DNA of 64,000 nt from an uncultured Fibrobacter sp. (lineage in GTDB: Bacteria; Fibrobacterota; Fibrobacteria; Fibrobacterales; Fibrobacteraceae): positions 1 to 64,000 of the forward strand of contig CAMHOW010000006.1 of assembly GCA_946186895.1 (NCBI GenBank), given 5' to 3'. Shown here piece by piece: positions 53,658-60,860 of this stretch (position 1 is its first letter; each line of letters begins with the position of its first letter). The notes beneath the pieces are model-generated. The model was not told the DNA's origin, ran no database searches, and was given only the letters and a program-made list of their open reading frames with translations. Made by a program: the position numbers and the translations under genes.

Positions 53658-53680
53658 TCTTTAGAACGGAGGATACCTCT

Positions 53681-54085
53681 ATCGCTACCGCAAAGAACAA
53701 GAAGATCTACCGTGGCACGGGCCGCCGCAAGAACGCCATCGCCGCTGTGATCCTGAAGCCGGGTTCCGGCAAGCGCACTATCAATGGTCGTGATTTCAAG
53801 GATTACTTCCATTCCGAAGTGCAGAACATGATCGCCAACCTCCCGTTCGCCATCCTCGGCAATGCCGAAGAATGGGACGTGGAAGTCACCGCCCGTGGCG
53901 GTGGAATCGCCGGTCAGATGGGTGCTGTCCGTCTGGGCATCGCTCGCGCCCTCGTCGCTAACAACGCCGAAGACAAGCCTGCCCTCAAGAAGGAAGGCCT
54001 CATGACTCGCGACTCTCGTGCCGTTGAACGTAAGAAGTTCGGCCGCAAGAAGGCTCGTAAGCACTTCCAGTTCAGCAAGCGCTAA
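53681..54085 (+). CDS. rpsI: 30S ribosomal protein S9, apparent ATC start codon
   Basis: The 134-residue S9 protein has its C-terminal tail reaching the ribosomal P site, ending KHFQFSKR as usual. The N-terminal sequence expected for the family (ATAKNKKIYRGTGRRKNA) is complete, but it is preceded by ATC, not ATG, at 53681-53683. A GGAGG ribosome-binding site lies at the proper eight-base spacing. No ATG, GTG, TTG or CTG lies in frame between this codon and the upstream in-frame stop (TGA, within the end of rplM). The next in-frame ATG-like start at 53747 would delete 22 conserved residues. So either translation starts at ATC or the sequence holds an error at that base. Confidence 0.9.
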   Translation: MATAKNKKIYRGTGRRKNAIAAVILKPGSGKRTINGRDFKDYFHSEVQNMIANLPFAILGNAEEWDVEVTARGGGIAGQMGAVRLGIARALVANNAEDKPALKKEGLMTRDSRAVERKKFGRKKARKHFQFSKR

Positions 54086-54101
54086 TCTGCGAAAATGCTA
54101 T

Positions 54102-54140
54102 CAAGAAAGACCTCCGTTTTACGGAGGCCTTTCTTTTTTT
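54102..54140 (+). terminator. Intrinsic terminator after rpsI
   Basis: AAGAAAG-ACCTCCGT, a short loop, then ACGGAGG-CCTTTCTT followed by a run of T ending at 54140. It is strong and ends the rplM-rpsI operon. Confidence 0.9.
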
Positions 54141-54170
54141 ACCAACCAGATTTTTTGAGTTATTTTTGCT

Positions 54171-54265
54171 CACCGAAGGTGAGCCCGCGAAAATAATCTG
54201 CATAGCCCAAGGAATGTGTCCAGAATGTAGCAGATTATTGAGCGCGGGGAGGGTCTTAGGGAGGG
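54171..54265 (+). repeat. 95-nt palindromic element, copy 1
   Basis: Two nested structures. A hairpin from GCTCACC-GAA-GGTGAGC opens it. Then CCCGCG..AATAATCTGC pairs with GCAGATTATT..CGCGGG, over sixteen base pairs with a small internal loop, around a central 28-base loop. It ends GGAGGGTCTTAGGGAGGG. Copy 2 lies 129 bases downstream. Confidence 0.8.
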
Positions 54266-54299
54266 GCCCGGAGGGCGCCCGCCCTATTCGTTATATTCA

Positions 54300-54394
54300 C
54301 ACCGAAGGTGAGCCCGCGAAAATAATCTGCATCGTCCAAGGATTGTGTCCAGAATGTAGCAGATTATTGAGCGCGGGGAGGGTCTTAGGGAGGG
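54300..54394 (+). repeat. 95-nt palindromic element, copy 2
   Basis: Matches copy 1 over 95 bases with three substitutions, all in the loop, so both stems stay intact. It ends 20 bases from the stop of the sigma-like gene, where it might end transcription coming from the right. Confidence 0.8.
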
Positions 54395-54414
54395 CGGAGC
54401 CTTCCCTAGTTGTA

Positions 54415-55203
54415 TTAAGCAGCGCGGGAGAGGTATACGGTGCGGAATTCCTCGATGCGGTCCGTGTAATCGGCGAAGGAGCGGTACACCTCGCGGCATT
54501 CCTCGTCGAGGCCGGCTTCCTCCAGCACGTTACGGAGCTTCCGGCGGAGCGGGCCGATGTTGGCGCGGGTGTAGCCCAACTTTGCGGCCACGTCGCTGTC
54601 CGTGTAGCTGCCGGTTTCCTCGCAGACTTCGCGGCATGCTTCCCAGAACTGGAGCAGCTTCGGGCAGTTCTTCTTCAGGTAGCGCCCGACACCCTCGAAG
54701 AAGTCCCTGATTTCGACATCTTCGAGTTCCTGGCAGGTCGTGCAGTCGGCCTTGTTCAGGATGGACATGTCACGGAGCGTCTGCGGGTTGTCGCCGTACT
54801 TCTCCCTGCTGAAGGTCCCGGAGAAGTCGACGGTGATTTCCCTGTTGGTGCGCTTGGCGTTTTCGCGCTTCACGGTCTTCTGCTGGAACCTGCTGTTAGT
54901 GGCCACGTAGGCCATGAACGAGTCGTTCCGGTTAGGGTTGTAGCTCAGGACAGACTTCCGGAACATCACGAACGTGTTGGACAGGATCCGCTGTTGACGT
55001 TCGTCAGGACTCAGACCGCGGAGATCCCAGTCGGCATCTTCCTTGTACGAGTTCTTGTTGTCGATGCCCGCGACCATTGGACCGTGGATGTTCCAGAGCC
55101 TCTGCACAGCATCTTCGCGCTCGCGCCTTGTCTTGGCGTTCTGTGCGATGCTGACCAGGCTGAGGGTCATCAGGTCGGTCTTCTGGTTGGTCTTCTTCTG
55201 CAT
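54415..55203 (-). CDS. Sigma-70-like / helix-turn-helix protein
   Basis: The 262-residue protein from ATG 55203 has AAGGAGC at good spacing. Residues about 25-125 resemble sigma-factor region 2 (a helical core including DAVQRLWNIHGPMV and VLSYNPNRNDSFMAYVATN). The C-terminal part about 195-235 has a helix-turn-helix (SYTDSDVAAKLGYTRANIGPL) as in region 4. A pair of Cys (DCTTC) lies between. I call it a probable sigma-like or phage-type transcription factor. I cannot name a target, but two homologous promoter boxes lie nearby (57447 and 61610). The longer start at 55269 would remove the ribosome-binding site. Confidence 0.6.
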   Translation of the reverse strand: MQKKTNQKTDLMTLSLVSIAQNAKTRREREDAVQRLWNIHGPMVAGIDNKNSYKEDADWDLRGLSPDERQQRILSNTFVMFRKSVLSYNPNRNDSFMAYVATNSRFQQKTVKRENAKRTNREITVDFSGTFSREKYGDNPQTLRDMSILNKADCTTCQELEDVEIRDFFEGVGRYLKKNCPKLLQFWEACREVCEETGSYTDSDVAAKLGYTRANIGPLRRKLRNVLEEAGLDEECREVYRSFADYTDRIEEFRTVYLSRAA

Positions 55204-55276
55204 AAGCAGCTCCTTGGTTTTGGGTTTCGCCGGAGTCCGGCGTCGGCACACACCCCTTAAGAGTTTCAAAAGGGGT
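55204..55276 (-). promoter_or_regulatory. 5' leader with two hairpins before the sigma-like gene
   Basis: Read on the minus strand, the leader contains ACCCCTT/AAGGGGT (7 bp, 55252-55276) and CGCCGG/CCGGCG (6 bp, 55228-55242) before the ribosome-binding site. A -10-like box lies near 55275-55300. The remainder of 55277-55711 (about 430 bases) has no gene I can support. It carries one more palindrome, TCCCCG/CGGGGA at about 55557-55577, and the promoter of the next gene. Confidence 0.4.
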
Positions 55277-55672
55277 CGCCATTTATATGGTAATATGAGT
55301 TGAAAAGGTGATCGAAAAACGAAAAAACGAGAATCGAAACAGAAAAGCGGGGGCGTGGCTTCGGGAGAAGCGTCTATAAATATAGATTCACTACCATGAC
55401 AAAAAGTGTCAATTCGGGTCTGGCGGGGAATTTGGGTGCAAAAAAGTTTGTAAAATGAAATTTACAATGGAAGGGGGGTAAAATTACAAACATCAAAAAA
55501 ATGGGTCGCGAATATAGAAAAAACTTCTCGCATTGGCAAGAGAATTGTTTCGAAATCCCCGGAGCTCCCGGGGAAGTCATCCGGAGCCCGTTAGTATACG
55601 CTTGTTTGACTTTGTGTCTACGATGATATTTCACCGGGTGCCTAAACCTTTTTTTTACAAAGATGGCCTTTG

Positions 55673-55690
55673 TTGCGATATAATATATAG
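55673..55690 (+). promoter_or_regulatory. Promoter box 1, TTGCGATATAAT type
   Basis: TTGCGATATAATATATAG at 55673-55690, 21 bases before ATG 55712. It resembles the boxes at 57495 and 61660 (TTGCGATAATATAGAT and TTGCGATAAATAATATAG), but here the longer upstream homology is not seen. Confidence 0.5.
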
Positions 55691-55711
55691 TATGTATCGA
55701 AGGAGGGTACG

Positions 55712-56251
55712 ATGGAGGTGAGCGAAGGGACGGTTTCTCTGGTGCAGGTGGCAGAAAAGGCCAAGCGGGGTGAAGCCTGGGCTATCGACGAGGCGCTCCG
55801 GCATCCGGAGAACGTGTTTTGCGGTGACGCCATAACCAGGCTGGTCATGCAGGGCAACGACAAGGTGCAGGCCGCCCTTTTCAGCCGGATGGACAACGAG
55901 GCTTGCCTTGACCTGGTGCTGGACCTGGCATCTGGCAGGCATGCCAAGGCCACGGAGGCCGTGATACGGCATGCCGACAACCCGAAATGCTGGGAGGCCC
56001 TCCAGTTTTTTGCGAAGAGGCACAACGAAAAGGCCATCGACTTTATTCTGGAAAGTACCCTCAGGGAGGGCGGGCTGCGGTGCGCCATTACCCTAGCGGA
56101 ACTGCCATGCCCTAGGGCCAGGGACTACATCCGTGATTTGGCCGGTCTGATCAGGCTTGCCGATAGGGGCACCCCCTTCGCAAAGGAGGCCCTGCAGGCC
56201 CACAAGGACTACGGCCCGGAATGCCGTGAACGGATTTTGAGGCTGGGGTAG
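55712..56251 (+). CDS. Helical-repeat hypothetical protein
   Basis: The 179-residue soluble protein is built of short amphipathic helices, a pattern resembling HEAT or Armadillo-like alpha solenoids: AKRGEAWAIDEALRHPENV, then NDKVQAALFSRMDNE, then CWEALQFFAKRHNEKAIDFI, each about 25-30 residues. It has no signal peptide. A strong AAGGAGGG ribosome-binding site lies seven bases before the ATG. No catalytic motif is visible; such proteins usually act as binding scaffolds. The following RhuM-PLD gene is on the other strand. Confidence 0.75.
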   Translation: MEVSEGTVSLVQVAEKAKRGEAWAIDEALRHPENVFCGDAITRLVMQGNDKVQAALFSRMDNEACLDLVLDLASGRHAKATEAVIRHADNPKCWEALQFFAKRHNEKAIDFILESTLREGGLRCAITLAELPCPRARDYIRDLAGLIRLADRGTPFAKEALQAHKDYGPECRERILRLG

Positions 56252-56307
56252 GGATATGTGCAAAATTTGCACATGTGGTATCCTTTGCCGATTCGCCTCT
56301 ATTGTCT

Positions 56308-56323
56308 CCCCCGACTAGTTCGG
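56308..56323. repeat. Palindromic repeat half-copy at the end of the RhuM-PLD gene
   Basis: CCCCCGACTAGTTCGG, closely matching the complete element at 57264. Read on the minus strand, the TAG within it is the stop codon of the RhuM-PLD gene. Confidence 0.6.
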
Positions 56324-57307
56324 TGTTTTTTTCATGCTTTCCTGGATTTTTTCGATGACCTCTGCGGGGGTTATGAAGTCCAGGACGCTGAAAGCAGTCA
56401 TCTCGTTGCCCATATCCTTAAAACTTGCCCCGAAGTGATAGACGGTATCGTCTACCAGCAGGAAACGGTCATGAATTGATCGCATTGTTTTCGGTTCCAG
56501 GCCGGGATATTGCTTGTTATGCAATGCCACCGCCGCCTTGAATTCCGGAGTAATACGTGCGGAATATACAACTGCCTGCACACCCTTTGCCCGCATCGCT
56601 GCGAATTTCAGCACCTCGATGGTGGCGAATGGATCGATGAATATGACCGAACGCTTGGCAGACTTTACTAAGTCTGCGATGAGAACAAACCCGTCAAAAC
56701 GAGTCCCGGTCGTCAGAATGCCACTAGTTGGAGTCTGAGCCGCTTTGACAAAAAAGTCAATGCGCTGCTCAACTGCGGAAAGACGTTTTTCCGTTTCGCC
56801 CCTAAATTCCTCAATCTCTGTTTGTTGTTTCTCGATGAGTTGCCTTTGTTCGTGCAATCTGTCTACTATTTGCAAGTCTGTCGCTATTTTGCGTTGGTTC
56901 ACGGCATAGCCCTTGAGCATGAAGTCTTTCAGGACTTGGTTCGCCCAGCGACGGAATTTTACACCATTGGCCGATTTTACACGATAACCGATGGAAAGAA
57001 TCATGTCCAGATTGTAGTGCTCTACCATTCTGGAAACAGAACGAGAGCCCTCTTTCTGAACTGTCGCAAAATTTGCGACAGTTGCCAGGTTCTTCAATTC
57101 CTCGTTTAGGGCATTTGCGATGTGTTTGCCGATGGTCTTAACATCTCGGTTGAACAACACGGCCAATTGTTGGCGATTCAGCCACACAGTCTCGTTCTCT
57201 ACCCGTACCTCCAGCCGGACTTCACCCTCCGGCTGGTAAAGCACGATTTCGCCCCTGTTGTCATCCCCGACTAGTTCGGGGATCGCCTTTTTTGCCTTTT
57301 CCTTCAT
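56315..57307 (-). CDS. RhuM-family protein with phospholipase-D-like C-terminus
   Basis: The 330-residue protein starts at ATG 57307, with AGGAGG six bases upstream. The N-terminal 60-190 region is RhuM-like (virulence RhuM / ORF6N type): VWLNRQQLAVLFNRDVKTIG, then YNLDMILSIGYRVKSANGVK and FRRWANQVL. A coiled coil about 195-240 follows, then a PLD-like domain (about 245-330) with HDRFLLVDD, where the usual HxKxxxxD reads HxRxxxxD, and a FGASFKDMG segment. RhuM proteins lie in pathogenicity and defence regions but their role is unclear. The N-terminal residues 9-16 (IPELVGDD) are encoded by a palindromic repeat. Confidence 0.8.
   Translation of the reverse strand: MKEKAKKAIPELVGDDNRGEIVLYQPEGEVRLEVRVENETVWLNRQQLAVLFNRDVKTIGKHIANALNEELKNLATVANFATVQKEGSRSVSRMVEHYNLDMILSIGYRVKSANGVKFRRWANQVLKDFMLKGYAVNQRKIATDLQIVDRLHEQRQLIEKQQTEIEEFRGETEKRLSAVEQRIDFFVKAAQTPTSGILTTGTRFDGFVLIADLVKSAKRSVIFIDPFATIEVLKFAAMRAKGVQAVVYSARITPEFKAAVALHNKQYPGLEPKTMRSIHDRFLLVDDTVYHFGASFKDMGNEMTAFSVLDFITPAEVIEKIQESMKKTPN
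57264..57283. repeat. Palindromic repeat inside the RhuM-PLD coding sequence
   Basis: TCCCCGA-ctagt-TCGGGGA type palindrome within the first twenty codons of the gene. Similar to the half-copy at 56308. Confidence 0.65.
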
Positions 57308-57326
57308 TTTTTCCTCCTTTTGGGGT

Positions 57327-57386
57327 AAAAAAAAGACCGCCCCGCTTATGCGGATAGCGATCTTTTTAATACCACCTTTTCTGGTG
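57327..57386 (-). promoter_or_regulatory. Leader with attenuator-like hairpin before the RhuM-PLD gene (type A)
   Basis: On the minus strand the leader has hairpin 1, CACC-AGAAAA-GGTG (57386-57373), then hairpin 2, AAAGATCG..CCGC-ataa-GCGG..CGGTCTTT (57365-57332), followed by T8. The second is a good intrinsic terminator between promoter and start codon. The -10 box TATATT lies at 57400-57395, so the message would begin near 57388. The same arrangement with compensatory changes precedes the gene at 63815. Confidence 0.65.
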
Positions 57387-57446
57387 CAAGGGGAAATATA
57401 CAAAAATCTATTCGAACTTGCCCAGGTCGGCTTCAAAGATTTTGCC

Positions 57447-57510
57447 GAGAAAAAAGCAATGCGCTTAATTTTTCGTTTACAGGTATAAATTTTTTTGCGA
57501 TAATATAGAT
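57447..57510 (+). promoter_or_regulatory. Promoter region 2, homologous to that of rmuC
   Basis: A run of about 64 bases that aligns with 61610-61677: GAGAAAAAA, CAATGNGCTT, TTTAC..GTATA, TTTTTTTGCGATAA, TATAGAT. It ends 46 bases before ATG 57556. A divergent minus-strand promoter lies at 57395-57400. Confidence 0.6.
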
Positions 57511-57511
57511 A

Positions 57512-57530
57512 GAAGATGTAAAACATCTTC
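57512..57530 (+). promoter_or_regulatory. Leader hairpin before 57556
   Basis: GAAGATG-taaaa-CATCTTC, a perfect seven-bp stem in the 5' leader of the following gene, just downstream of the promoter. Confidence 0.55.
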
Positions 57531-57555
57531 ATAGTCAAATAAAGGAGATTGACTT

Positions 57556-57939
57556 ATGGAAACAATCGGTATCGTGGTCATCGTAATGGCGGCGATTGCA
57601 TCCCTCACCAAGATTATCGACGTAGTGACGACTATCTTGCGAGTGGATGTCCACACGGAAATTAACCCCATCGGTCGCGTCCTTTTCAGGCGCCTTGGTG
57701 TGAAGGGCGGATGCTGGGCTACGTTCGTGCTCTGGACGGTCGCATGTATGGGGGTTGCCTGGCCTTTTGCGACTTGTGGAGATATTGTTGATTGCGTTTG
57801 TGCCATTATTATATATAGTGTACTTACGTATCTGAACATCTCGACTGGTCTTTTTAATATGAGGGGGATTGCCATTCCGTTCACGCGGACCTTTATCAAG
57901 TTCTACGGCTGGCTTGGCCGCAAGCTGGGTGTTCACTAG
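57556..57939 (+). CDS. Small membrane protein of unknown function
   Basis: The 127-residue protein has four hydrophobic segments (about 4-24, 46-66, 68-90, 92-106). Between the first and second is a polar stretch DVHTEINPIGRVLFRRLGVK, followed by WATFVLWTVACMGVAWPF. No family is recognised. The segment with paired Asp-His-Glu-Asn-Pro resembles the loop of some small integral membrane proteins (DUF5658-like), but I cannot confirm this. The next gene follows after eight bases, so the two are one operon. AAAGGAG precedes the ATG. Confidence 0.75.
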   Translation: METIGIVVIVMAAIASLTKIIDVVTTILRVDVHTEINPIGRVLFRRLGVKGGCWATFVLWTVACMGVAWPFATCGDIVDCVCAIIIYSVLTYLNISTGLFNMRGIAIPFTRTFIKFYGWLGRKLGVH

Positions 57940-57947
57940 GAGAAAAT

Positions 57948-59354
57948 ATGGAACAGCTGGATTACCTCTACAACAACTACCGGGAACCGACCCCGGATTG
58001 GCTTATGGCAATTGACGAGAATTCCGAGATTCCCTGGAAGCAGTTCTTTGAATCGCGCACCGTGTTTTACCCGGGTGCAGGGATGGACCCCCATACGGTC
58101 AACTTGTTCGGTGGTGCACATTGTGCGCACTGCTTTATCAATGTAGACTATTTGGGCATGAGGACTGCTATCGAGTTCAAGACGCAGGAACGCACGTATT
58201 CTGAAAGGCTTCTAAGAACTGATGAGGATTTTCGTCAGGCGCATGAGTATTATAACCTGAGGTGGCCTCTTTTCCCGGACTATACGCTTATCTATTCGCG
58301 TTCGCTGAGCGAGGGCGAGTTCTTTGCCATGTTCGATAACCCGTATTCGTACCACAGGGACCCCGATCTGAAGCGTTTCAATGCACGGAGCGGGTTTGAC
58401 AAGTATGGGCACTTTGTCAAGTTCTACGTGTTCGAGCGCAATGCGGAATGTACTAACCCCCGCGCCGTCGAGCGTTTTGCCCTGCTGTATCTTGGAGCGG
58501 ATGCCTTCCCCGTGTTCAATGCGGTCTACGTGCAGGGCCACGCGAACCTGTTTGCCACCATCATCGAGGATTATGGTTTTGGCTGCCAGTACGAGCGCTT
58601 TGGCAACCGGGAGCTTCTTCACGAGATGGCGAAGAAGGCGAATATTTTCCCGGAATTCATTCTGTCGGAACGTCCGTATTGTGTCTGGAAACATTATGTT
58701 CCAATCGAAGGTATGGAACTGTCAAGTTGCGGGACCAGGGGCCGTTGGCTCCACAAGATAGACAAGGAAGCCATATGTCTAGAAGCGGAATTCAGGGACT
58801 ACCAGTATAAGCTTTTTTCGCATGACTTTGCGAAAAGGTTCAAGGTTGAACGCCGTGCCGGTGAGAAGGGCGTAAACTTTGTAGACGGCGAATTCGGCCG
58901 TTGTGTGCCAGAACAGAACATAAGGAGTGGAGATTCGCAGGGGCTCAATTTCGCGGCCGCGTGCTTCTTCAATTTCCTTATCCCGCAGATTTTTGGGGAA
59001 CTCGGAGGGCAGTCCGCCTATTACGATTATGCCCGTGCAACGGGATGGCCGGTCTTGGAATACGGGCGCCTCTCCGAACTGTCTAGCGCACAGGTCCTTT
59101 TCAGGGCGGGACTGATTCCCGCGGAAAACGATACCGCGAAATTCTGCAAGATTCTTGAGACACTGAAGGAATACTTTGCCGAAGATCTTGACGACTTTTT
59201 CTGTAGAAAGTTGAATACGCTTGACAACGCCGCCTATACCCGGCTTCTCCGTAATAATGAAATCCACGAACGTCCGTTAAATGACCGGCTTTATTCACGT
59301 ACGGACGAGTTCGTGCAGTCGTTGAAGGATATGAAAAAGGGAGATGCCACATGA
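57948..59354 (+). CDS. Large hypothetical protein
   Basis: The 468-residue soluble protein has no signal peptide. The most striking segment is FYPGAGMDPHTVNLFGGAHC near residue 40, followed by AHCFINVDYLG; this kind of YPGxGxD motif is seen in some uncharacterised families. The C-terminal third (about 340-460) is helical. Cys and His residues are frequent in the first half. I do not recognise the family. It is translationally coupled to a 29-residue peptide after it (ATGA overlap) and follows the small membrane protein, which suggests a three-gene unit with a terminator at 59452. Confidence 0.8.
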   Translation: MEQLDYLYNNYREPTPDWLMAIDENSEIPWKQFFESRTVFYPGAGMDPHTVNLFGGAHCAHCFINVDYLGMRTAIEFKTQERTYSERLLRTDEDFRQAHEYYNLRWPLFPDYTLIYSRSLSEGEFFAMFDNPYSYHRDPDLKRFNARSGFDKYGHFVKFYVFERNAECTNPRAVERFALLYLGADAFPVFNAVYVQGHANLFATIIEDYGFGCQYERFGNRELLHEMAKKANIFPEFILSERPYCVWKHYVPIEGMELSSCGTRGRWLHKIDKEAICLEAEFRDYQYKLFSHDFAKRFKVERRAGEKGVNFVDGEFGRCVPEQNIRSGDSQGLNFAAACFFNFLIPQIFGELGGQSAYYDYARATGWPVLEYGRLSELSSAQVLFRAGLIPAENDTAKFCKILETLKEYFAEDLDDFFCRKLNTLDNAAYTRLLRNNEIHERPLNDRLYSRTDEFVQSLKDMKKGDAT

Positions 59355-59440
59355 CAGAAAAGGTGAAAGCTACGAACGAAACAATCCGGGATTTGGTCCG
59401 CGAAACCATCGGTCGGCTCCCGCAGTGGTACAAGGGATGA
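59351..59440 (+). CDS. Candidate 29-residue peptide, coupled to the upstream gene
   Basis: ATG overlaps the stop of the 57948 gene (ATGA). The peptide MTEKVKATNETIRDLVRE and so on is amphipathic and ends LPQWYKG. A terminator follows at 59452. It is too short to identify. The tight overlap and the terminator placement support translation. Confidence 0.5.
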   Translation: MTEKVKATNETIRDLVRETIGRLPQWYKG

Positions 59441-59451
59441 ATCTAATACAA

Positions 59452-59486
59452 TAAAGGGTTCCCTGCCTAGCGGGGAACCCTTTTGT
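59452..59486 (+). terminator. Intrinsic terminator
   Basis: AAAGGGTTCCC (59453-59463) pairs with GGGAACCCTTT (59473-59483) over eleven base pairs, and a T run follows. It ends the operon that begins at 57556 and may also serve the convergent Rpn gene in part. Confidence 0.85.
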
Positions 59487-59516
59487 ATAAATTTTGTATA
59501 AAGCTAGTTGAATGCG

Positions 59517-60515
59517 CTAATTGCCCTGTGCGGTGGGCTTTGCCTGGACAGCAAGAACTTCGCTTTCGGAAAGCTTGAAGATACGGGTGACCTTCTCGAT
59601 GGAATCGCCCTCTGCAAGCGAGGCTCTGGCCATCTCAAGGCGTTCTTCGTTAGCCTTCTTGCGTTCTTCTGCGGCACCTTCGGTCTTCCCTTCAGAAAAA
59701 CCCTGGGCGCGGCCCTCGGCACGGCCTTCAGAAAAACCGATTTCGTGTTCAGCCTTCAAGTCCGTCATGTTTTTCGCCTCGCAGTTGAAAAGTTCCTCTA
59801 CAAAGTTAATCAATTTAACGGAATCAAGCAAGTGCCGGAACGTTTCGTTCTGCATCATCTTTTCGGGAACGGGTTCCTCCTTGACAATCACCTTGATGGC
59901 ACGGAGCCACTGAGCCGCCTCAGAATTGTCGCTTGCGGTGACGCCCGCCTTTTCGAGCTCGAAGAACTTATCGATTTCCACGAAAATCTTCTGGATCTTG
60001 GGGAAAAACTTCCTCCCGTTGCACATTTCGTCAACGTGATGGATGTACTTCTGCGGTTCCTCGGGGAAAAGCTCGAAATCCAGAAGCCCGAGGAAGTAGA
60101 TGCGCGGCAGCTCGTACTTCTCGCTGGTATGCACCTGGTTCTCGATGACGCGTGAGATGTAGTATTCCACGCGGTCGCGGAAGAAGTCGTCGCCCTGCTG
60201 CTGGACTTCCACCAGCACCTTTTCGCCTGCATTCGTGGTACCGATGATGTCAAGGATGCAGTCCTTCTTGTTGAAAACGCCCGGAAATTCCTGCATTTCG
60301 AGGGTGATGTCCTTGATGGCGTCGTCGCCCTGCAGACCCAGCATCGCGTTCACGAGCGAGATGAGGAGCGAGTGGTCCTTTTCCTCGGCGAAGACAATCT
60401 TGAAGATGCCGTCACTAAGGATATAGGCGTACTTGTAAAGTTCCTGGTACTTGAGGAGGTTGCTTTTGTCGATTTCCATCGCCTTGAGCAAGGAGTAATG
60501 TTGCGTGCGGTTCAT
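59517..60515 (-). CDS. Rpn-family PD-(D/E)XK nuclease / putative transposase
   Basis: Recombination-promoting-nuclease type protein, 332 residues. The N-terminal nuclease domain (about 1-200) has ILDIIGTTNAGEKVLVEVQQ, with Asp in the first part and the E-x-Q pair of the PD-(D/E)XK core (VEVQQQ). DRVEYYISRVI follows, and the usual RVxYY-type helix is kept. The C-terminus has a Gly/Glu-rich repeat (FSEGRAEGRAQGFSEGKTEG) typical of this family and a helical tail. Such proteins nick DNA and occur as many dispersed copies in genomes. ATG 60515 is preferred over TTG 60554. Confidence 0.87.
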   Translation of the reverse strand: MNRTQHYSLLKAMEIDKSNLLKYQELYKYAYILSDGIFKIVFAEEKDHSLLISLVNAMLGLQGDDAIKDITLEMQEFPGVFNKKDCILDIIGTTNAGEKVLVEVQQQGDDFFRDRVEYYISRVIENQVHTSEKYELPRIYFLGLLDFELFPEEPQKYIHHVDEMCNGRKFFPKIQKIFVEIDKFFELEKAGVTASDNSEAAQWLRAIKVIVKEEPVPEKMMQNETFRHLLDSVKLINFVEELFNCEAKNMTDLKAEHEIGFSEGRAEGRAQGFSEGKTEGAAEERKKANEERLEMARASLAEGDSIEKVTRIFKLSESEVLAVQAKPTAQGN

Positions 60516-60860
60516 TTTTTTTCCGTTTGTTGAAGTTGCGGTTTTGGCTTGCAAACGGAAAATGCTGGGACGTAGAACACCTGCGGCACCAGACGGTTGC
60601 CGCTCGCAAACCAGTTGAATGACTGATTTTTACGTCCGCCTTTACGGCAGACGGTGCTCTACGTTGATAGCCACAGGGCCGGTTCCCTGCAGGGCAACTG
60701 TCGCGATTTGCGGATTGTCAAGTCCGCAAAGGGCAACGACCTCAAGCAGATAGTGAAACTTCCTCCCCGAATCGAATACGCTGTCAGGAGGATTGTCGGA
60801 ATCTACTGAAATGAATATACATTCTTTTGCGGAAGATGGCAATAGGGCGGCTTTGCCTTG
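60516..60860. other. Intergenic region between Rpn and retropepsin genes
   Basis: I see no convincing gene here (345 bases). A minus-strand frame of 66 codons (60642-60842) has only a weak TTG start and no ribosome-binding site. ACGTAGAACACC (60570-60581) and GGTGCTCTACGT (60653-60664) are near-perfect inverted repeats 95 bases apart. A minus-strand TATATT lies at about 60815-60820 and may be the promoter of the Rpn gene. Confidence 0.4.

Noticed and set aside
54171-54394. Integron attC sites
   Set aside because: The imperfect palindromes recall attC, but there is no integrase gene and no conserved R-type core sites at the ends, and only two copies occur.
54166-55260. Long plus-strand frame of 364 codons
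   Set aside because: It is antisense to the sigma-like gene, which has a ribosome-binding site and a recognisable helix-turn-helix. Its first part is made of the two 95-nt repeats read through.
60642-60842. Minus-strand frame of 66 codons
   Set aside because: TTG start, no ribosome-binding site, and it overlaps the inverted repeat and promoter-like sequences.
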